Below, in pieces: positions 10,318 to 20,923 of a DNA stretch of 64,000 bases (its first letter is position 1; every line of letters begins with the position of its first letter). The DNA is from Carposina sasakii (lineage: Eukaryota; Arthropoda; Insecta; Lepidoptera; Carposinidae), in NCBI GenBank assembly GCA_014607495.2, contig CP053170.1, positions 62,001 through 126,000 of the forward strand, read 5' to 3'. Below the pieces are notes generated by a model. It saw only the letters and a list, made by a program, of their open reading frames with translations. It ran no database searches and was not told the DNA's origin. The position numbers were made by a program, and so were the translations under genes.

Positions 10318-11188
10318 CAGGGCAATACAGTATAGTTTAAGTGGGTACCATCTCATAAAGGCATTAAGGGTAATGAAATAGTGGATGCAGCAGCTACTAG
10401 TCATTATGATGAAGACCACAGAAACATACTGAAAGTGCCCTTTACAGATTATTATGCTGTACTCACAAAAGACAGTAAACAGCTGTGGAAGGAATACTGG
10501 TCTGAAACAGTTAAAGAAAAAGGCAAATGGTATGCAGCAATACAAGAAGTAACCCCTTTGAAGCCATGGTATAGCAAGACCAAAAGATGTACAGAAAGAA
10601 AATTCATTACTGTCATAAACCGGCTGAGATTCGGGCATTGCAAGACTCCTGCGTACTTACACAGAATGAATATAATAACCAGTGCTGCTTGTACTTACTG
10701 TAATGCAGAGATTGCTGATGTTGACCATATTGTATTCGCTCGCCCAAAGTTCAACCTGATCAGGATTTCACTTGCTGCAGAAATTTCATCTGTTGCTGAT
10801 TCAATGAAAATTAAAGAAATACCCCGCCAGATTCAAGAATTGTTAAAGTTTCCGTGTTTTTTCCTACCAATCTTCAAGTACATTGCAGCCACTGTTGCTG
10901 AAATTTGATTGGCACTCGCTATGAAAATTGAAAATAGGTGTTAGAAAAGTGGAGTGAAAGTGGAGTGTATCTTTTAAGTGTAAATAGTGTAATTTAAACA
11001 ACTTTATTAACTGTTCTAACAAGAAATTTGTATAATTGATTTCGGCCTAAGGACTTGTATCCAGGTCAGCAAACTTTATAAAAAAAAAACCTATCTCAAA
11101 GAAATTTTTTCCTTGGCGGGAAGTTGACGAGCGGGTGCTTAAAATTTTTGCAAAGTTTTAAAATTCATTGTTTTACTATTTATTCATA
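10318..11188 (+). pseudogene. Jockey-type LINE ORF2 C terminus (RNase H) and 3' UTR
   Basis: The reading frame has WVPSHKGIKGNEIVDAAA (RNase H histidine and last aspartate), a connecting region, NRLRFGHCKTPAYLHRMNI, and a C-terminal CCHC-type motif (CTYCNAEIADVDHIVF, with the final cysteine changed to A). It then ends with the family tail KYIAATVAEI, stop at 10906-10908. The 280-nt 3' UTR runs to 11188, where an LTR element is inserted. The LINE sequence resumes at 15869 as the 5' end of a second copy. Confidence 0.85.
11185..11188 (+). repeat. Target-site duplication CATA (left)
   Basis: The 4-bp CATA is duplicated at 15869-15872. The uninterrupted target is readable at the opposite-strand LINE junction near 5650, which shows a single CATA between 'tttatt' and 'aaagtatag'. 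Confidence 0.9.
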
Positions 11189-11622
11189 TGTCGGAGATCA
11201 AGATGTCATATCCTACAGTCGGATCTCCAACGCCATCTATTTTCAATCGTTGAAGTTAGAAACGTCAAGTCGACAGCTATCACTGACTTGAGCACAGCTG
11301 TCACTTGGGTAAAGACAAGACAGAGTACTGAGAGGGCGCCACTGTAGATTTACAACGACCACCGGGTCGTTTGAATGGAGCCGGAGGGTATGCTGTCTTG
11401 CTGGTTGCGTCTGGAGCGAAGCACGGGTGCTAATCAGCCTCTGTCTTGTACTTACCACGTTTCTACGTTATCCGCTAGAATCCTAGTAATCTTGTGCGTA
11501 GATACAGTGAAAGTGTTTGTGATTCCTAATTAAGCTTGTTTACTACACGCCGCATTCTTTATTTCGGATTTTGGAAGATGTCGGACACACCTAACGGCAC
11601 GCCACTCGACCCATCTACGTCA
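11189..11622 (+). repeat. 5' LTR (434 bp)
   Basis: TG...CA ends. It contains the gag start region, since the in-frame ATG at 11578 lies within it and the frame leaves the LTR after PLDPSTS. Immediately after the LTR I see 'tcaggcgtgggatgcaaccc' rather than a TGG-type primer site flush with the end; a TGGGATGCAACC string starts about 7 nt in. Confidence 0.9.
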
Positions 11623-14564
11623 TCAGGCGTGGGATGCAACCCGGATCACCCACATGAAACACGTGCTTCAAATAGTGACTCGAGCGAAGAAAAATGGCGT
11701 CTTCTCTTCGAGCAACAAAATCAAAATTTTCTGGCGTTGGTGCAAGCAATAAAACTACCTGCATCTTCGGACTCTATTCGCCTTCCTGATTTCGACCCAG
11801 AGAAAAGAGACATCGACGCCCGAGCTTGGATATCGACCGCGGACATGTGTATCACAGATCGACATCGCCATGGATCTTCTCTGATGATCGCGTTAAGCCA
11901 CGCACTCAAGGGCGAAGCATCATCTTGGCTGTCTTCAATATCGTTTCCTAATATGACGTGGGCCGATTTAAGGAGCTTTTCGTAGCAAGGTATGACTGTC
12001 CTGAAACTGCTGCTTCCTTTCTCATCAGTATGCACGACAAGAAACCGAGAGATAACGAGTGCCTGGCCTCATACGCCGCTACCCTCATAACATCCTTAAT
12101 GGCAAGGTGGAATGGACTGACTACAGAACAGATAGCAATAGCCACTGTCTTAGCTCATATTTCAAAACAAGAGCCACGTGTTCAGAGGATTGCTATAACG
12201 ACTGACATCAAGATGCGTAACTATTTACAAAAGGAACTGAAGGCTGTCTCGTTCCTGAAGAGAAGTTATTCATCAAGTATTTATCGTAATGGACCCGACC
12301 TAAAAAGAAACCGACCTAATGGATCTGCTGTGACCATCAAGTGCTTTAATTGTGGACAACTAGGCCACAAATCTCTGCAATGTCGCAACAAAGCCAATTC
12401 GAAGAAGCAAGATGACCGGTCCAAACACAGGTCCTTTCACGGGGACCATAACTCGACCAACCAACCTACAGGGAGAACTGATTGCTTCACCTGCTTCAAC
12501 TGCCGGGAACAAGGCCACTATGCATCCGACTGCCCGAAGAGGAAAATCAAGGAGGGGAACAACGGTACCGGCGGCGGCACTGGAACTGATCCAGCTAAGG
12601 AAAAGCGAGTAGACGTGTGCATTGTGAGTGCGCCTTCGGGTTCTCTGCGTCACTCTGGTGAGTCATTCCCATTTACTTACGACTCAGGTTCAGAGTGTTC
12701 CTTAGTTAAAGAATCGATTGCTTTGAAATTTAGTGGTAAGCGAATTTATGACAATGTTTCTATGACTGGTATAGGACAAACTTCTATAGCCTCGACCATG
12801 CAAATTTTAACGACAATTGACATTGACAATATTAACTTTGAGATACTCCTTCATGTTTTACCTGACCATTGTTTGCGATACAACATTATGATCGGACGTG
12901 AAATTCTAGCTATCGGTTTGACTGTACATATGTCGGTAGATAAAGTACGTTTCGAGAAAATTAACATAGTCGAATCATGTGATGTAGTTGCAAATAATGG
13001 TATAGACCTTGACTTGGTAGATACTGACGTTAGTAATGAATACAGACCTAGGTTGATTGAGATTTTAGAACGGTTCAAGCTTAGTTTCATTACCGGTACA
13101 CCTACTTCTCCTGCTGACACTGAACCTATGCAGATACGGCTCGTAGACCCGCACAAGACGGTAAATCGTCGCCCATACAGGCTGACCCCAGATGAACGTC
13201 AGATTGTGAGGGGCAAGATCAACGAGCTGCTTAATGGTAAGGTAATTAGACCTAGTTCTTCACCATTCGCAAGCCCGATACTTTTGGTTAAAAAAAAAGA
13301 CGGTTCAGATAGAAAGTGTGTCGATTATAGGGAGTTGAACGATAACACCGTTGCTGACCGTTTTCCTTTACCACTCATATCTGAACAGATTGCTAGGTTG
13401 CACGGAGGACATTTTTTTACAATTTTAGATTTAGCATCGGGATTTCACCAGATCCCTATCGAGTCGGAGTCCATAGAGCGCACAGCATTCGTGACAACTG
13501 AAGGTCAGTATGAGTACCTTACTATGCCCTTCGGTTTGAAAAATGCTCCTGCAGTGTTTCAACGTGCTCTCATACATGCTCTAGGCGATCTCGTGAACAA
13601 GTACGTTGTAGTGTACATGGATGACGTGCTAGTTGTGGCCAGTAACATCGACGAAGCTTTCGATAGACTAAAGGTAGTATTAGAAGTTCTTTCTGGGAAG
13701 GGATTTTCGTTAAATCCTAAAAAGTGCTCATTCCTGAAAGAAAAAGTAGAGTACCTAGGCTTCGAGGTGCGCCGAGGTCAAATTCGTCTGAATCCACGAA
13801 AGATAGTTGCACTTACCGCTTTACCACCGACCGGCGCTCTTAATAATCAAGGTAGATTTTATGATTTTCATTTTGATTCGGGTGCTGAGTGTTCACTAAT
13901 AAAAGAAAGCGTTGCATCAAGTTTCAATGGTAAAAGAATTGCTAAAACTGTCTCTCTAACGGGAATTGGTCAAACCAGTGTATTCAGCACCCAGCAAATA
14001 CTGTGTAATGTTGAAATTAATGATTATTGTTTAGAACTTTTATTACATGTTTTACCCGATGTGTATATGCGTAGTGATATTATGCTAGGTCGTGAAATAT
14101 TGAGTCAAGGCTTCGTTATTAACTTGTCAACAAATAATTTTAGCTTTTTAAAACAAAATAATTTGACAGTTTTAAATTGTGACGTTTTAACCGATTCTAG
14201 TATCAGTAACGACTTTAGTAATGTTGACACAGATATACCCTCTTGTAAAAAGTCAGATCTTTTAACTATTTTAGGTGAATATTCCAGTTATTTTACAACA
14301 GGTTTGCCAAAAACTCGTGTAACTACAGGTGAACTCGAAATTCGATTAATTGATCCGAAGTATAGAGGTCCTTTTAGGGTATCGGAGGTACTTGAAGGTA
14401 ATCGTTATGTTCTTAAAGCCCTTAATTCCAATAGAACCTATAAGTACGCACATGACAGACTTAGGCGAATGCCTGCGAATGACATTACCAATGACATGCT
14501 GACATGTGACCGTGATGATAATCTGTGCGAACTTGACGGGGATGGACCGTCATGTTCAAATTAA
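11536..14564 (+). pseudogene. gag-pol of the chimeric LTR element: Gag, zinc knuckles, PR, RT, second PR, integrase tail
   Basis: A first frame (from 11536/11578) encodes the Gag N terminus. It shifts at about 11960-11985 into an 868-codon frame. In order: Gag; two CCHC knuckles (CFNCGQLGHKSLQC, CFNCREQGHYASDC, residues ~125-205); protease (FTYDSGSECSLV, GREIL, ~240-320); RT (SPILLVKKKDGSDRKC, FTILDLASGFHQI, MPFGLKNAPAVFQ, VVYMDDVLV, ~390-620). Directly after LTALPPTGALNNQ a second protease (FHFDSGAECSLIKES, LGREIL) with its linker is fused in frame. It is followed by the GPY/F end of an integrase (YRGPFRVSEVLEGNRYVL). RNase H, the integrase zinc domain and the core are absent. The open frame across both junctions suggests recombination during reverse transcription. 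Confidence 0.9.
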
Positions 14565-15435
14565 TGTTGAGTTGACTGATTGAGAGTGGTTTACGGATAC
14601 CGGATAGAGGTATTCAAGAGTCACTGGATGGAAGTGACTAGACTGGTATACGGAAGCTGGATGGAAGTTTCTAAGAGTCACTGGATGGAAGTGACTAGAC
14701 TGGTTTACGGAAGCTGGATGGAAGTTTCCAAGAGTTGCTAGATTGAGGCAACTAGACTTACTTGACTGACGTTACTCTATATGGATTGTGTATACTGTAG
14801 CCTTGTTTTGGAATTATTTACCTTGTGTGTGCCAGACCATCAAGTTCCTAGTAATTTTGATATCGAAATTAATGTGACCTCAGAGTCTAAATGAATGAAT
14901 TTTCATATGCGATGTACAAGTTACTGACCGGTTTTTTTAAATTGTGACTTTGACAAACCCTTGACAGACAGTAGTATGTATTTGTGGCAGAACCGAAGGA
15001 CCGAGTTTCTGCTGTAGCCGATGGACAGTGCTACATGTGTGTGTGTGGGAACCGAAGGACCGTGTTTCCGTAGTAGGTAGCCGATGGACTGTGCTACATG
15101 TGTGTGTTGGAAACCGAAGGACTGTGTTTCCATAGTAGATAGCCGAAGGACTGGCTATATGACTAACTGTTACTGTAATGTTGACCGAAGGAAAGGTCTG
15201 ACTGATTTAAACGTATGTGCGAGTCTGCTTATCTTTTATTTTTTATGTCTTTACGTAAAGATTTTGGGAACTTGACGGTCGATGAGCGATTTTTGTGATT
15301 TCATGAACTATTGTAATAAGAAGTCTTTAAATTTAAGTTAAGTCAGAAAGACCGAGCGTGATACATGTTACTTTGCAAAATCCTCTTTCTTTCCAGAAAC
15401 CCCACGCGAGGACGCGTGAGTTGTCAAAATGGCCG
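14565..15435 (+). repeat. 3' untranslated region with two sets of imperfect tandem repeats
   Basis: Units of ~65 bp ('gtcactggatggaagtgactagactggt', 14575-14760) are followed by ~64-bp units ('aaccgaaggaccgtgtttcc', 'gccgatggactgtgctacat', 14985-15165). The sequence just before the 3' LTR (ttgtcaaaatggccg) is not a convincing polypurine tract. Confidence 0.7.
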
Positions 15436-15868
15436 TGTCGGAGATCAAGATGTCATATCCTACAGTCGGATCTCCAACGCCATCTATTTTCAATCGTTGA
15501 AGTTAGAAACGTCAAGTCGACAGCTATCACTGACTTAGCACAGCTGTCACTTGGGTAAAGACAAGACAGAGTACTGAGAGGGCGCCACTGTAGATTTACA
15601 ACGACCACCGGGTCGTTTGAATGGAGCCGGAGGGTATGCTGTCTTGCTGGTTGCGTCTGGAGCGAAGCACGGGTGCTAATCAGCCTCTGTCTTGTACTTA
15701 CCACGTTTCTACGTTATCCGCTAGAATCCTAGTAATCTTGTGCGTAGATACAGTGAAAGTGTTTGTGATTCCTAATTAAGCTTGTTTACTACACGCCGCA
15801 TTCTTTATTTCGGATTTTGGAAGATGTCGGACACACCTAACGGCACGCCACTCGACCCATCTACGTCA
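15436..15868 (+). repeat. 3' LTR (433 bp)
   Basis: Matches 11189-11622 with a single one-base indel noticed (gacttagc against gacttgagc). It ends CTACGTCA and is followed by CATA. It carries the same internal ATG as the 5' LTR, so apparent gag start codons here are LTR sequence, not a second gag gene. Confidence 0.9.
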
Positions 15869-16163
15869 CATAAAAGTATAGTTTTAAAAAGTCGTATTTT
15901 ATGGTGAACAGTTAATATGGATGCAGACAGCGACGGGGGCGAGCCCCCAACTGAACATGCGAAAAAACGAAAATTCACTAATACTACTACGAACACTAGC
16001 AACAAAAATTATAAAATCTACGTAAAACCTAATAAAAGACAATTTCCACAAAATCACAGCACCGACTGCGTAGTTTATGTCGAGTCGCTTGACCAGGAAA
16101 AGATTAACCCAATATCAATAACCAAATTGTTCAGAGAAAATGTAAAGGGCATCACAGGTGTCC
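15869..16163 (+). pseudogene. LINE 5' end: 5' UTR and first 83 codons of ORF1
   Basis: Continues the LINE sequence interrupted at 11188. The 5' UTR ('aaaagtatagttttaaaaag') leads to an ATG at 15917 (MDADSDGGEPPTEHAKKRKF). The copy is identical at protein level to 5619-5371 and breaks off at ENVKGITGVH, where Copia sequence begins. Confidence 0.85.
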
Positions 16164-16730
16164 ATCAAATTTAGGCTTTATATCAACATTCTTAGGTATA
16201 CAGGTAAAACAGGATTTTCATAATAGAGTCACTAAATTAAGTCAAAAAGAATACCTTAAAAATGCAAAATTGTAAAGAAATGTCTACCCCTATGGACCTT
16301 AACTTCAATGTTAAATTGTTAGCAGAAAATACTGATTTTGTAATTGACAAAAGTTTGGAAAATAAATGTAGAAAAATTATAGGTTGCTTGTCTTATGCAG
16401 CTTTAGGCACAAGATCAGATATTTGTGTAGCTGTGTCAATTTTAAGCAGATATCAGAACACCGCAAATAACTTTTTGTTAACAGCTCTAAAGAGAGTATT
16501 GAGATATATTAAATGTACTATTAATTACAGTCTAGTATATAAATGTAATAATGAAATGTTAAGGGGATATTGTGATACTAACTGGGAGGGAGATTTGCAA
16601 GATAGAAAGTTAACAAGTGGTTATTGTTTTACATTTGAAAATTGTTTAATTTTATGCAGTTCTAAGAAACAAGCTAGTGTGAGTCTGTCCTCTACAGAGT
16701 CAGAATATGTATCACTAAGGCCCTAGGTAA
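16164..16730 (+). pseudogene. Copia-type pol C terminus (end of RT and RNase H)
   Basis: Reads FISTFLGIQVKQDF and LSQKEYLKN, then, in a shifted frame, EMSTPMDLNF, RKIIGCLSYAALGTRSDIC, RYIKCTINYSL, LRGYCDTNWEGDLQDRKLTS and SLSSTESEYVSL. These are the Ty1/copia RT tail and the RNase H domain with its aspartate and glutamate. At least one frameshift (16255) and an early break after YVSLRP are present. Everything upstream of the RT tail is missing. Confidence 0.9.
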
Positions 16731-16826
16731 AAGTGTATTGTATAAATTTATGGGTAGGTGTGGTCTGTATATGGACTAATGTTTCCGTTCTTGTCTAAGA
16801 TTGTAAGAGTATTACCATGTGAGGGG

Positions 16827-16968
16827 TGTTGGTAAAATGTAATACTCTAGACTGGCAACACTGGTTGGCCTCTCTCTGTCGGTTCTGTAATGGCGTCTGT
16901 CACTTTGTGTAACCTACGTTTGGAAAATAGAACTCTCTTGAAATAATAACTGTTTTACTTATATTTCA
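16827..16968 (+). repeat. Copia 3' LTR (putative, ~142 bp)
   Basis: A purine tract (gtgagggg) precedes TGTTGGTAAAATG, the common Copia LTR start. A plausible end is 'ttatatttca' at 16968. No 5' LTR is available for comparison, so the right limit is a guess. Confidence 0.5.
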
Positions 16969-18394
16969 TCAATCGGTATTTCTCTTTCGCACTCATTGAA
17001 TACAGTACTAGGAATCGTACCAAATTTCGTTTCATTGGAGCGCGATCGCTCTACTCGATACATAAGATTACAACTTACTTGAGACGAACGCGTAGACACT
17101 ATTGTATAAACATAGTAGAATTGAAAGATAATTATAAATATGGAGAAATATAGATTGCCTATGTAATTTTCGTGGGTGGGAGTGAACCGCACCAGCGCTT
17201 CTTAGGACGAGCCGCCAGTGATTGGAACTTATTACTTCATATGAAATAACATTAACAATACATTTCGGCATTTAATCTTGAATACATTTGGGTTGGTGAT
17301 TTTTACTAAAACAGTCGTAAGTCTACTTACGATTGAAATGATGTGCTGGGTTGTTTTGTTTCCGAGTCACTTTTACAGCCTTAAACAGTACACCGCACCA
17401 TGTTTCTGTTAATAATAACGAAAAGTGATTTAATCACACTATTTTGTTTATCCTAGAATTGAAATTTCGCTTGGAATTTATATTTTTTCCCAAAATATAA
17501 AACTCGAAGTAAAAATCGCGATGTTAGCTGTCAAGTTTGTTTAGCCAACGAGAGATGGCTAAGCACCGGAAAAGCGGCACGGTGTCGAGATAAAAAATAA
17601 ATTATTCTTACTCATTTCGATACATTACATTTAACATATTTCTGTCCTATTCTGTGCGATTGCGACGGAAGATCACTTCTTCTATATCATTATCTTTCTA
17701 TGGGGTAGGCCTATCAACATGACAAGTCCCTACCGTACTATTTTACCGACGCCATCTTGACAGCTAAAAAAGTTTGCACCGGCGGAGATTTGCAGTTTGC
17801 TTATTATTTTTGTTAAAAAGTGAAAAATCGTAGAAAGAGTATAGATATAAAGAATCTGCCTTTCTTCCTTCTCATTCGCACAGGAAAAGAAAAGGAAATA
17901 GCTAATTGCTTGTGACAAAGGGAGACAGAGCTTGTCATTTTTTGTCCCTCATGGAATGGCCAGATTTTCAAGATTTTAGGAATTCATAATCACAACAAAC
18001 TTTGACATTTGACATTTGTAATAATTCACTTTTTATGTTATATCAGTTATAAAATCAAAGTTGGCTTGCTGTGTCTTTTTGCTTAAGCATCACCTCGTGT
18101 TTCAAGAGCTAAATTCATGTGAAGTGAAGGTTTTCCGATCAATAACATAATTTTTTTTTTAAATTAATTATTACGGGCATTGGTATACAATACCTTCAGC
18201 CCAACCAGATACATAACAAAAAAAGTAAAATTCTTATAATAAAAACAGAACATTAACATTATGGAACAGAATTACATACCTAATTAGCATAATATAATGT
18301 AACAAACTTTTTAAAGAAAAAATACATAAAATGAAATAATTGTAGTACTTAAAATTAATTGTGACCAGAAAATAATTTATAGATGAAAGTTAAA
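16969..18394. other. No recognisable gene or repeat
   Basis: AT-rich, with several stretches resembling ordinary insect intergenic DNA. Open stretches at 16959-17271 and 17730-17918 (minus) have no domain signature. Confidence 0.4.
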
Positions 18395-18964
18395 TTTTAC
18401 CTACAGTATTTGTAATGAATTCAAATACAATTGTACCTATATATAGCTCTCTATATTTTAGTAATTCCTGCACATTACTAGGAATATAATGTTTTATGTC
18501 TGACCAAGAGGCAATTAACAGCAGACGCTCCAAATTGAAGTTTGGGCATTCAAAGAATATATGTTGCTAGTCACAAAAATTATTACCACAATATTTACAA
18601 GGACTATTATTTACCAAATTTAATCTAAAGAGGTGAGATGGGAAATGACAGTGTCCAATTCTAAGTTCTAAGCGAAGTTATAATCTCGACCTAAAAAATT
18701 TTTCGACTCTTCGAACCATGCTTTAGTAGAAGGAACTGGTTGAATTAATTCTAACCATTTCCCTTTACATTCCCTGGAAGAGTTTAATACTAGTGACCAT
18801 CTTTTCATCATGTTTGTTTTTAAAGTTAATATTAAATCAGTATAAGGAACTAAATAATTACATGTTTTACTATTTACACAGGATCGAGCCAGAGTATCTA
18901 CCAACTCATTACCGACAACTCCAGAGTGAGCTGGTACCTAGCAAAATTCAATAATTACATCATA
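18395..18964 (-). pseudogene. Second Jockey-type LINE: ORF2 RNase H end and C-terminal zinc motif
   Basis: Minus strand: VPAHSGVVGNELVDTLARS (RNase H; the tryptophan before VPAH is a stop codon, TAG), then the connecting segment KGKWLELIQPVPSTKAWFEE. After a frameshift near 18680, an LRIGHCHFPSHLFRLN-type block, CKYCGNNFC and HIFFECPNFNLERLL follow, and the end is TIVFEFITNTVGKI. The C terminus is similar in style to the LINE at 10.3-10.9 kb but clearly a different family. Confidence 0.8.
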
Positions 18965-19023
18965 TTTATTTACAACAGTTTGTACAAGATATCTTAATTT
19001 ATATATTAAATAATTACAAGAAG

Positions 19024-19405
19024 TAGAAATAGTTTTGTTAAATATTGAATTGTATCAGGCGTCACTATTCGGAAGTTCAAATCTCTATTGAGGGATCGCC
19101 CGCCACCGGGCCCTATACCCTCCGCTGACCCTCGGATCTGCCTACTCATGATCACGAACACAAGACACTACAGTCGCAACGAGAAGCCAGATCCAAGTAC
19201 CTAGCATGCAACCATAAATACATAGCTGCTAATCCGAAAACCAGCGAAGCATATGTCGATTAAAATTTTAATTGGTTTTCGGATTAGCAGCTATGTATTT
19301 ATGGTTGCATGCTAGGTGCTTGGATCTGGCTTCTCGTTGCAAATCCGAGGGTTAGCGGAGGGTATAGGGCCCGGTGGCGGGCGATCCCTCAATAGAAATA
19401 GTTTT
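19024..19405. mobile_element. Foldback element 1 (19037-19392) with 13-bp flanking direct repeats
   Basis: TAGAAATAGTTTT occurs at 19024-19036 and 19393-19405, flanking 356 bp. The interior from about 19087 to 19393 is almost wholly an inverted repeat: GGGATCGCCCGCCACCGGGC pairs with its complement at the right end, and a second arm pair 'cctagcatgcaaccataaat' closes near 19270. A non-palindromic tail (19037-19085) matches, in reverse complement, the tail of foldback element 2 at 48578-48620. It interrupts the RNase H domain of the minus-strand LINE. Confidence 0.8.
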
Positions 19406-19606
19406 TTTAGAAAGGCGCTCATGAATGAACCAGATAGAACTAAAAACTTTTTTCGATTAACATTTGGTAAAGAGCTAATATATTCTACGGCATGTAAAGT
19501 TGACAACATTTCAGCGGAAAATATAGAAAACAATGGATTACATTTAAAAACTTGTCAAAAATTTCTATTTCTGTCATAAAAAGCAAAACTAGTTCGATCT
19601 TGTGTT
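19406..19606 (-). pseudogene. Second LINE, RNase H N-terminal part
   Basis: Minus strand: SIFSAEMLSTLHAVEYI and KKFLVLSGSFMSAF, the RNase H segment carrying the conserved glutamate and DS-type motif (here SGS). It joins the fragment at 18395-18964 once the foldback element is removed, and 22312 onward once the Harbinger element is removed. Confidence 0.75.
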
Positions 19607-19609
19607 TTA

Positions 19610-19710
19610 GGCCTAAAACGCACTAGCGGCTGACCGCGATGCGGCGTGCCGCTGCGGCAGGCCGCAGTATATACGGCCTGCCGTAACGGCATGCCGTATT
19701 GCGGCTAACC
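19610..19710 (+). repeat. Harbinger left TIR and GC-rich subterminal repeats
   Basis: GGCCTAAAACGCACTAGCGG is followed by alternating 'ctgaccgc', 'cggcgtgccgc' and 'cggcaggccgc' units. The right end (about 22085-22308) has the same kind of units in complement. These are likely transposase or MADF-protein binding sites; that is inference. Confidence 0.8.
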
Positions 19711-19769
19711 GTGTGGTTTTGACCCTGTACGGTCTGCCGCAATCGTCAGTGCTTCTAGAAACATTGCAC

Positions 19770-20066
19770 ATGATGGACGTTGAAGAAGTTGCGGCAGTTA
19801 TTTTCTTATATCATCGTAAAAAATATCGTAAAAAAAAGAACAGATTTTGGATACATCCCCTATTGGAGACACGACATGACGGCAAAGAGTTTAATATTTT
19901 TATTTCAAACCTAAAGAAATTTGAAGACAAGTTCTTTGGATATACTAGGATGTCAGTAAAATCGTATGAAGAATTATTATCAAAATTATATTTAAATATT
20001 CGTGGCCAGGATACACGATTTCGGTTGTCTATATCACCAGAAGAAAAGCTCATTATAACCATCAGG
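19770..20066 (+). CDS. Harbinger transposase, exon 1 (N-terminal block)
   Basis: A start at 19770 (MMDVEEVAAVIFLYHRKK) is preferred over the in-frame ATG at 19713, which lies in the TIR-proximal repeats. Conserved landmarks are RFWIHPLLETR, KFFGYTRM, YEELLSKLYLNIRGQDTRFR and ISPEEKLIITIR. The exon ends in CATCAG|GTAAGG, a strong donor at 20066/20067, phase-compatible with the acceptor TTTTTAG|A at 20923/20924, where YLATGCTFAEL continues. The intron (20067-20923) contains the whole second exon of the MADF-BESS gene on the other strand. Confidence 0.85.
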
Positions 20067-20136
20067 TAAGGAAACAATTTATTAAGTTGAATCATATTTA
20101 TTTAAGCCACATAGAATGATATTAACAAAAAAAATA

Positions 20137-20876
20137 CTACGCTGAATTAAACAATTCAGACATCAACGAAGAGTCGTCTTGGCTAGCCGATTCTTGAGTT
20201 ACTTCTTCAGTTGTATCTATTGTGTGCGTGGATGTACCTGGTAGATTTTGACGGTTTTGGTAATCTGTAGTTGTGGATTCCCTATTATTGAGTCTACTCT
20301 CATACCCTCGGCCAGTGTAGCCACTATCAAGTGTTTGATATCCCCTTCCAGAATATTCACTTTCATACATATGGTTTCGATACCCTCGATCAAATTGGGT
20401 ATTAGGATAACTATAATGAAATGATGGTTGTTGAGCATTTCTAATAGCTCTCATGATTTCACATCTCGCTTCCAATTTATTGGATTCTGGAATTTTTTTG
20501 AACTCACTTAAAAGGGATAACAAAAACAACTTGTCATCGTCATTTTCCATTTCTTTTTTATACTCCAAGTTTTTGTTCAATACTGATACTAATTGTTGTC
20601 CAATAATGTCTTCATTACTACTTTTCTTCCTTCTTTTCTGATTAGCTACATTCTGTGATGTTTCATATGGGCCGTCATGATTTTGGGAAAGATCGTTGGC
20701 AATGTCTGACTCTGTCTCATTTACCATAGTAGAGTCTTTTAAGAATAATAAAATATTATAATAGATATATGGGTTTTTTTGTTTGGCATCTGAACCGCTT
20801 TTCGTGTTTTTTAAACTTTTCGAAGCTTTTACAAAATTATCTTTAATATTCCGCCATTTTTTCATAAGTACTTTAC
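20137..20876 (-). CDS. MADF-BESS protein of the Harbinger element, exon 2 (C-terminal)
   Basis: Begins after an acceptor (TTATTGTTACAG|G) at 20877/20876 with VLMKKWRNIKDNFVKASKSL, the second half of a MADF (Myb/SANT-like) DNA-binding domain, and IYYNILLFLKD. A polar linker with KRRKKSS follows, then the BESS-type motif DDKLFLLSLLSEFKKIP. The tail is rich in Y, G, R, S and Q with RGYxxxx repeats, and the stop is at 20137. In Harbinger elements the second, non-catalytic protein binds the subterminal repeats and brings the transposase to DNA. The exon lies wholly inside the transposase intron. Confidence 0.85.
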
Positions 20877-20923
20877 CTGTAACAATAACCATTTAAATAA
20901 ATAAGAAATAATTATGTTTTTAG

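Larger units (their letters stand above)
11189..15868 (+). mobile_element. Gypsy-like LTR retrotransposon, complete ends, chimeric interior
   Basis: LTRs of 434 and 433 bp begin TGTCGGAGATC and end CTACGTCA. They differ by about one base, so the insertion is young. A 4-bp CATA duplication flanks the element. The 4.7-kb body is short for the group because RNase H and most of the integrase are missing and a second protease region is present. It is therefore non-autonomous but was mobilised as such. It lies exactly in a LINE head-to-tail junction. Confidence 0.9.

Noticed and set aside
11243..11458. Minus-strand ORF in the 5' LTR (and its twin at 15453-15704)
   Set aside because: It exists only because the LTR is duplicated. 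No recognisable protein; the LTR has a complete plus-strand explanation.
15826..15868. Second gag gene start after the 3' LTR
   Set aside because: The ATG and first codons lie inside the LTR itself. The sequence leaves homology exactly at the CA end and is followed by the CATA duplication and LINE sequence.
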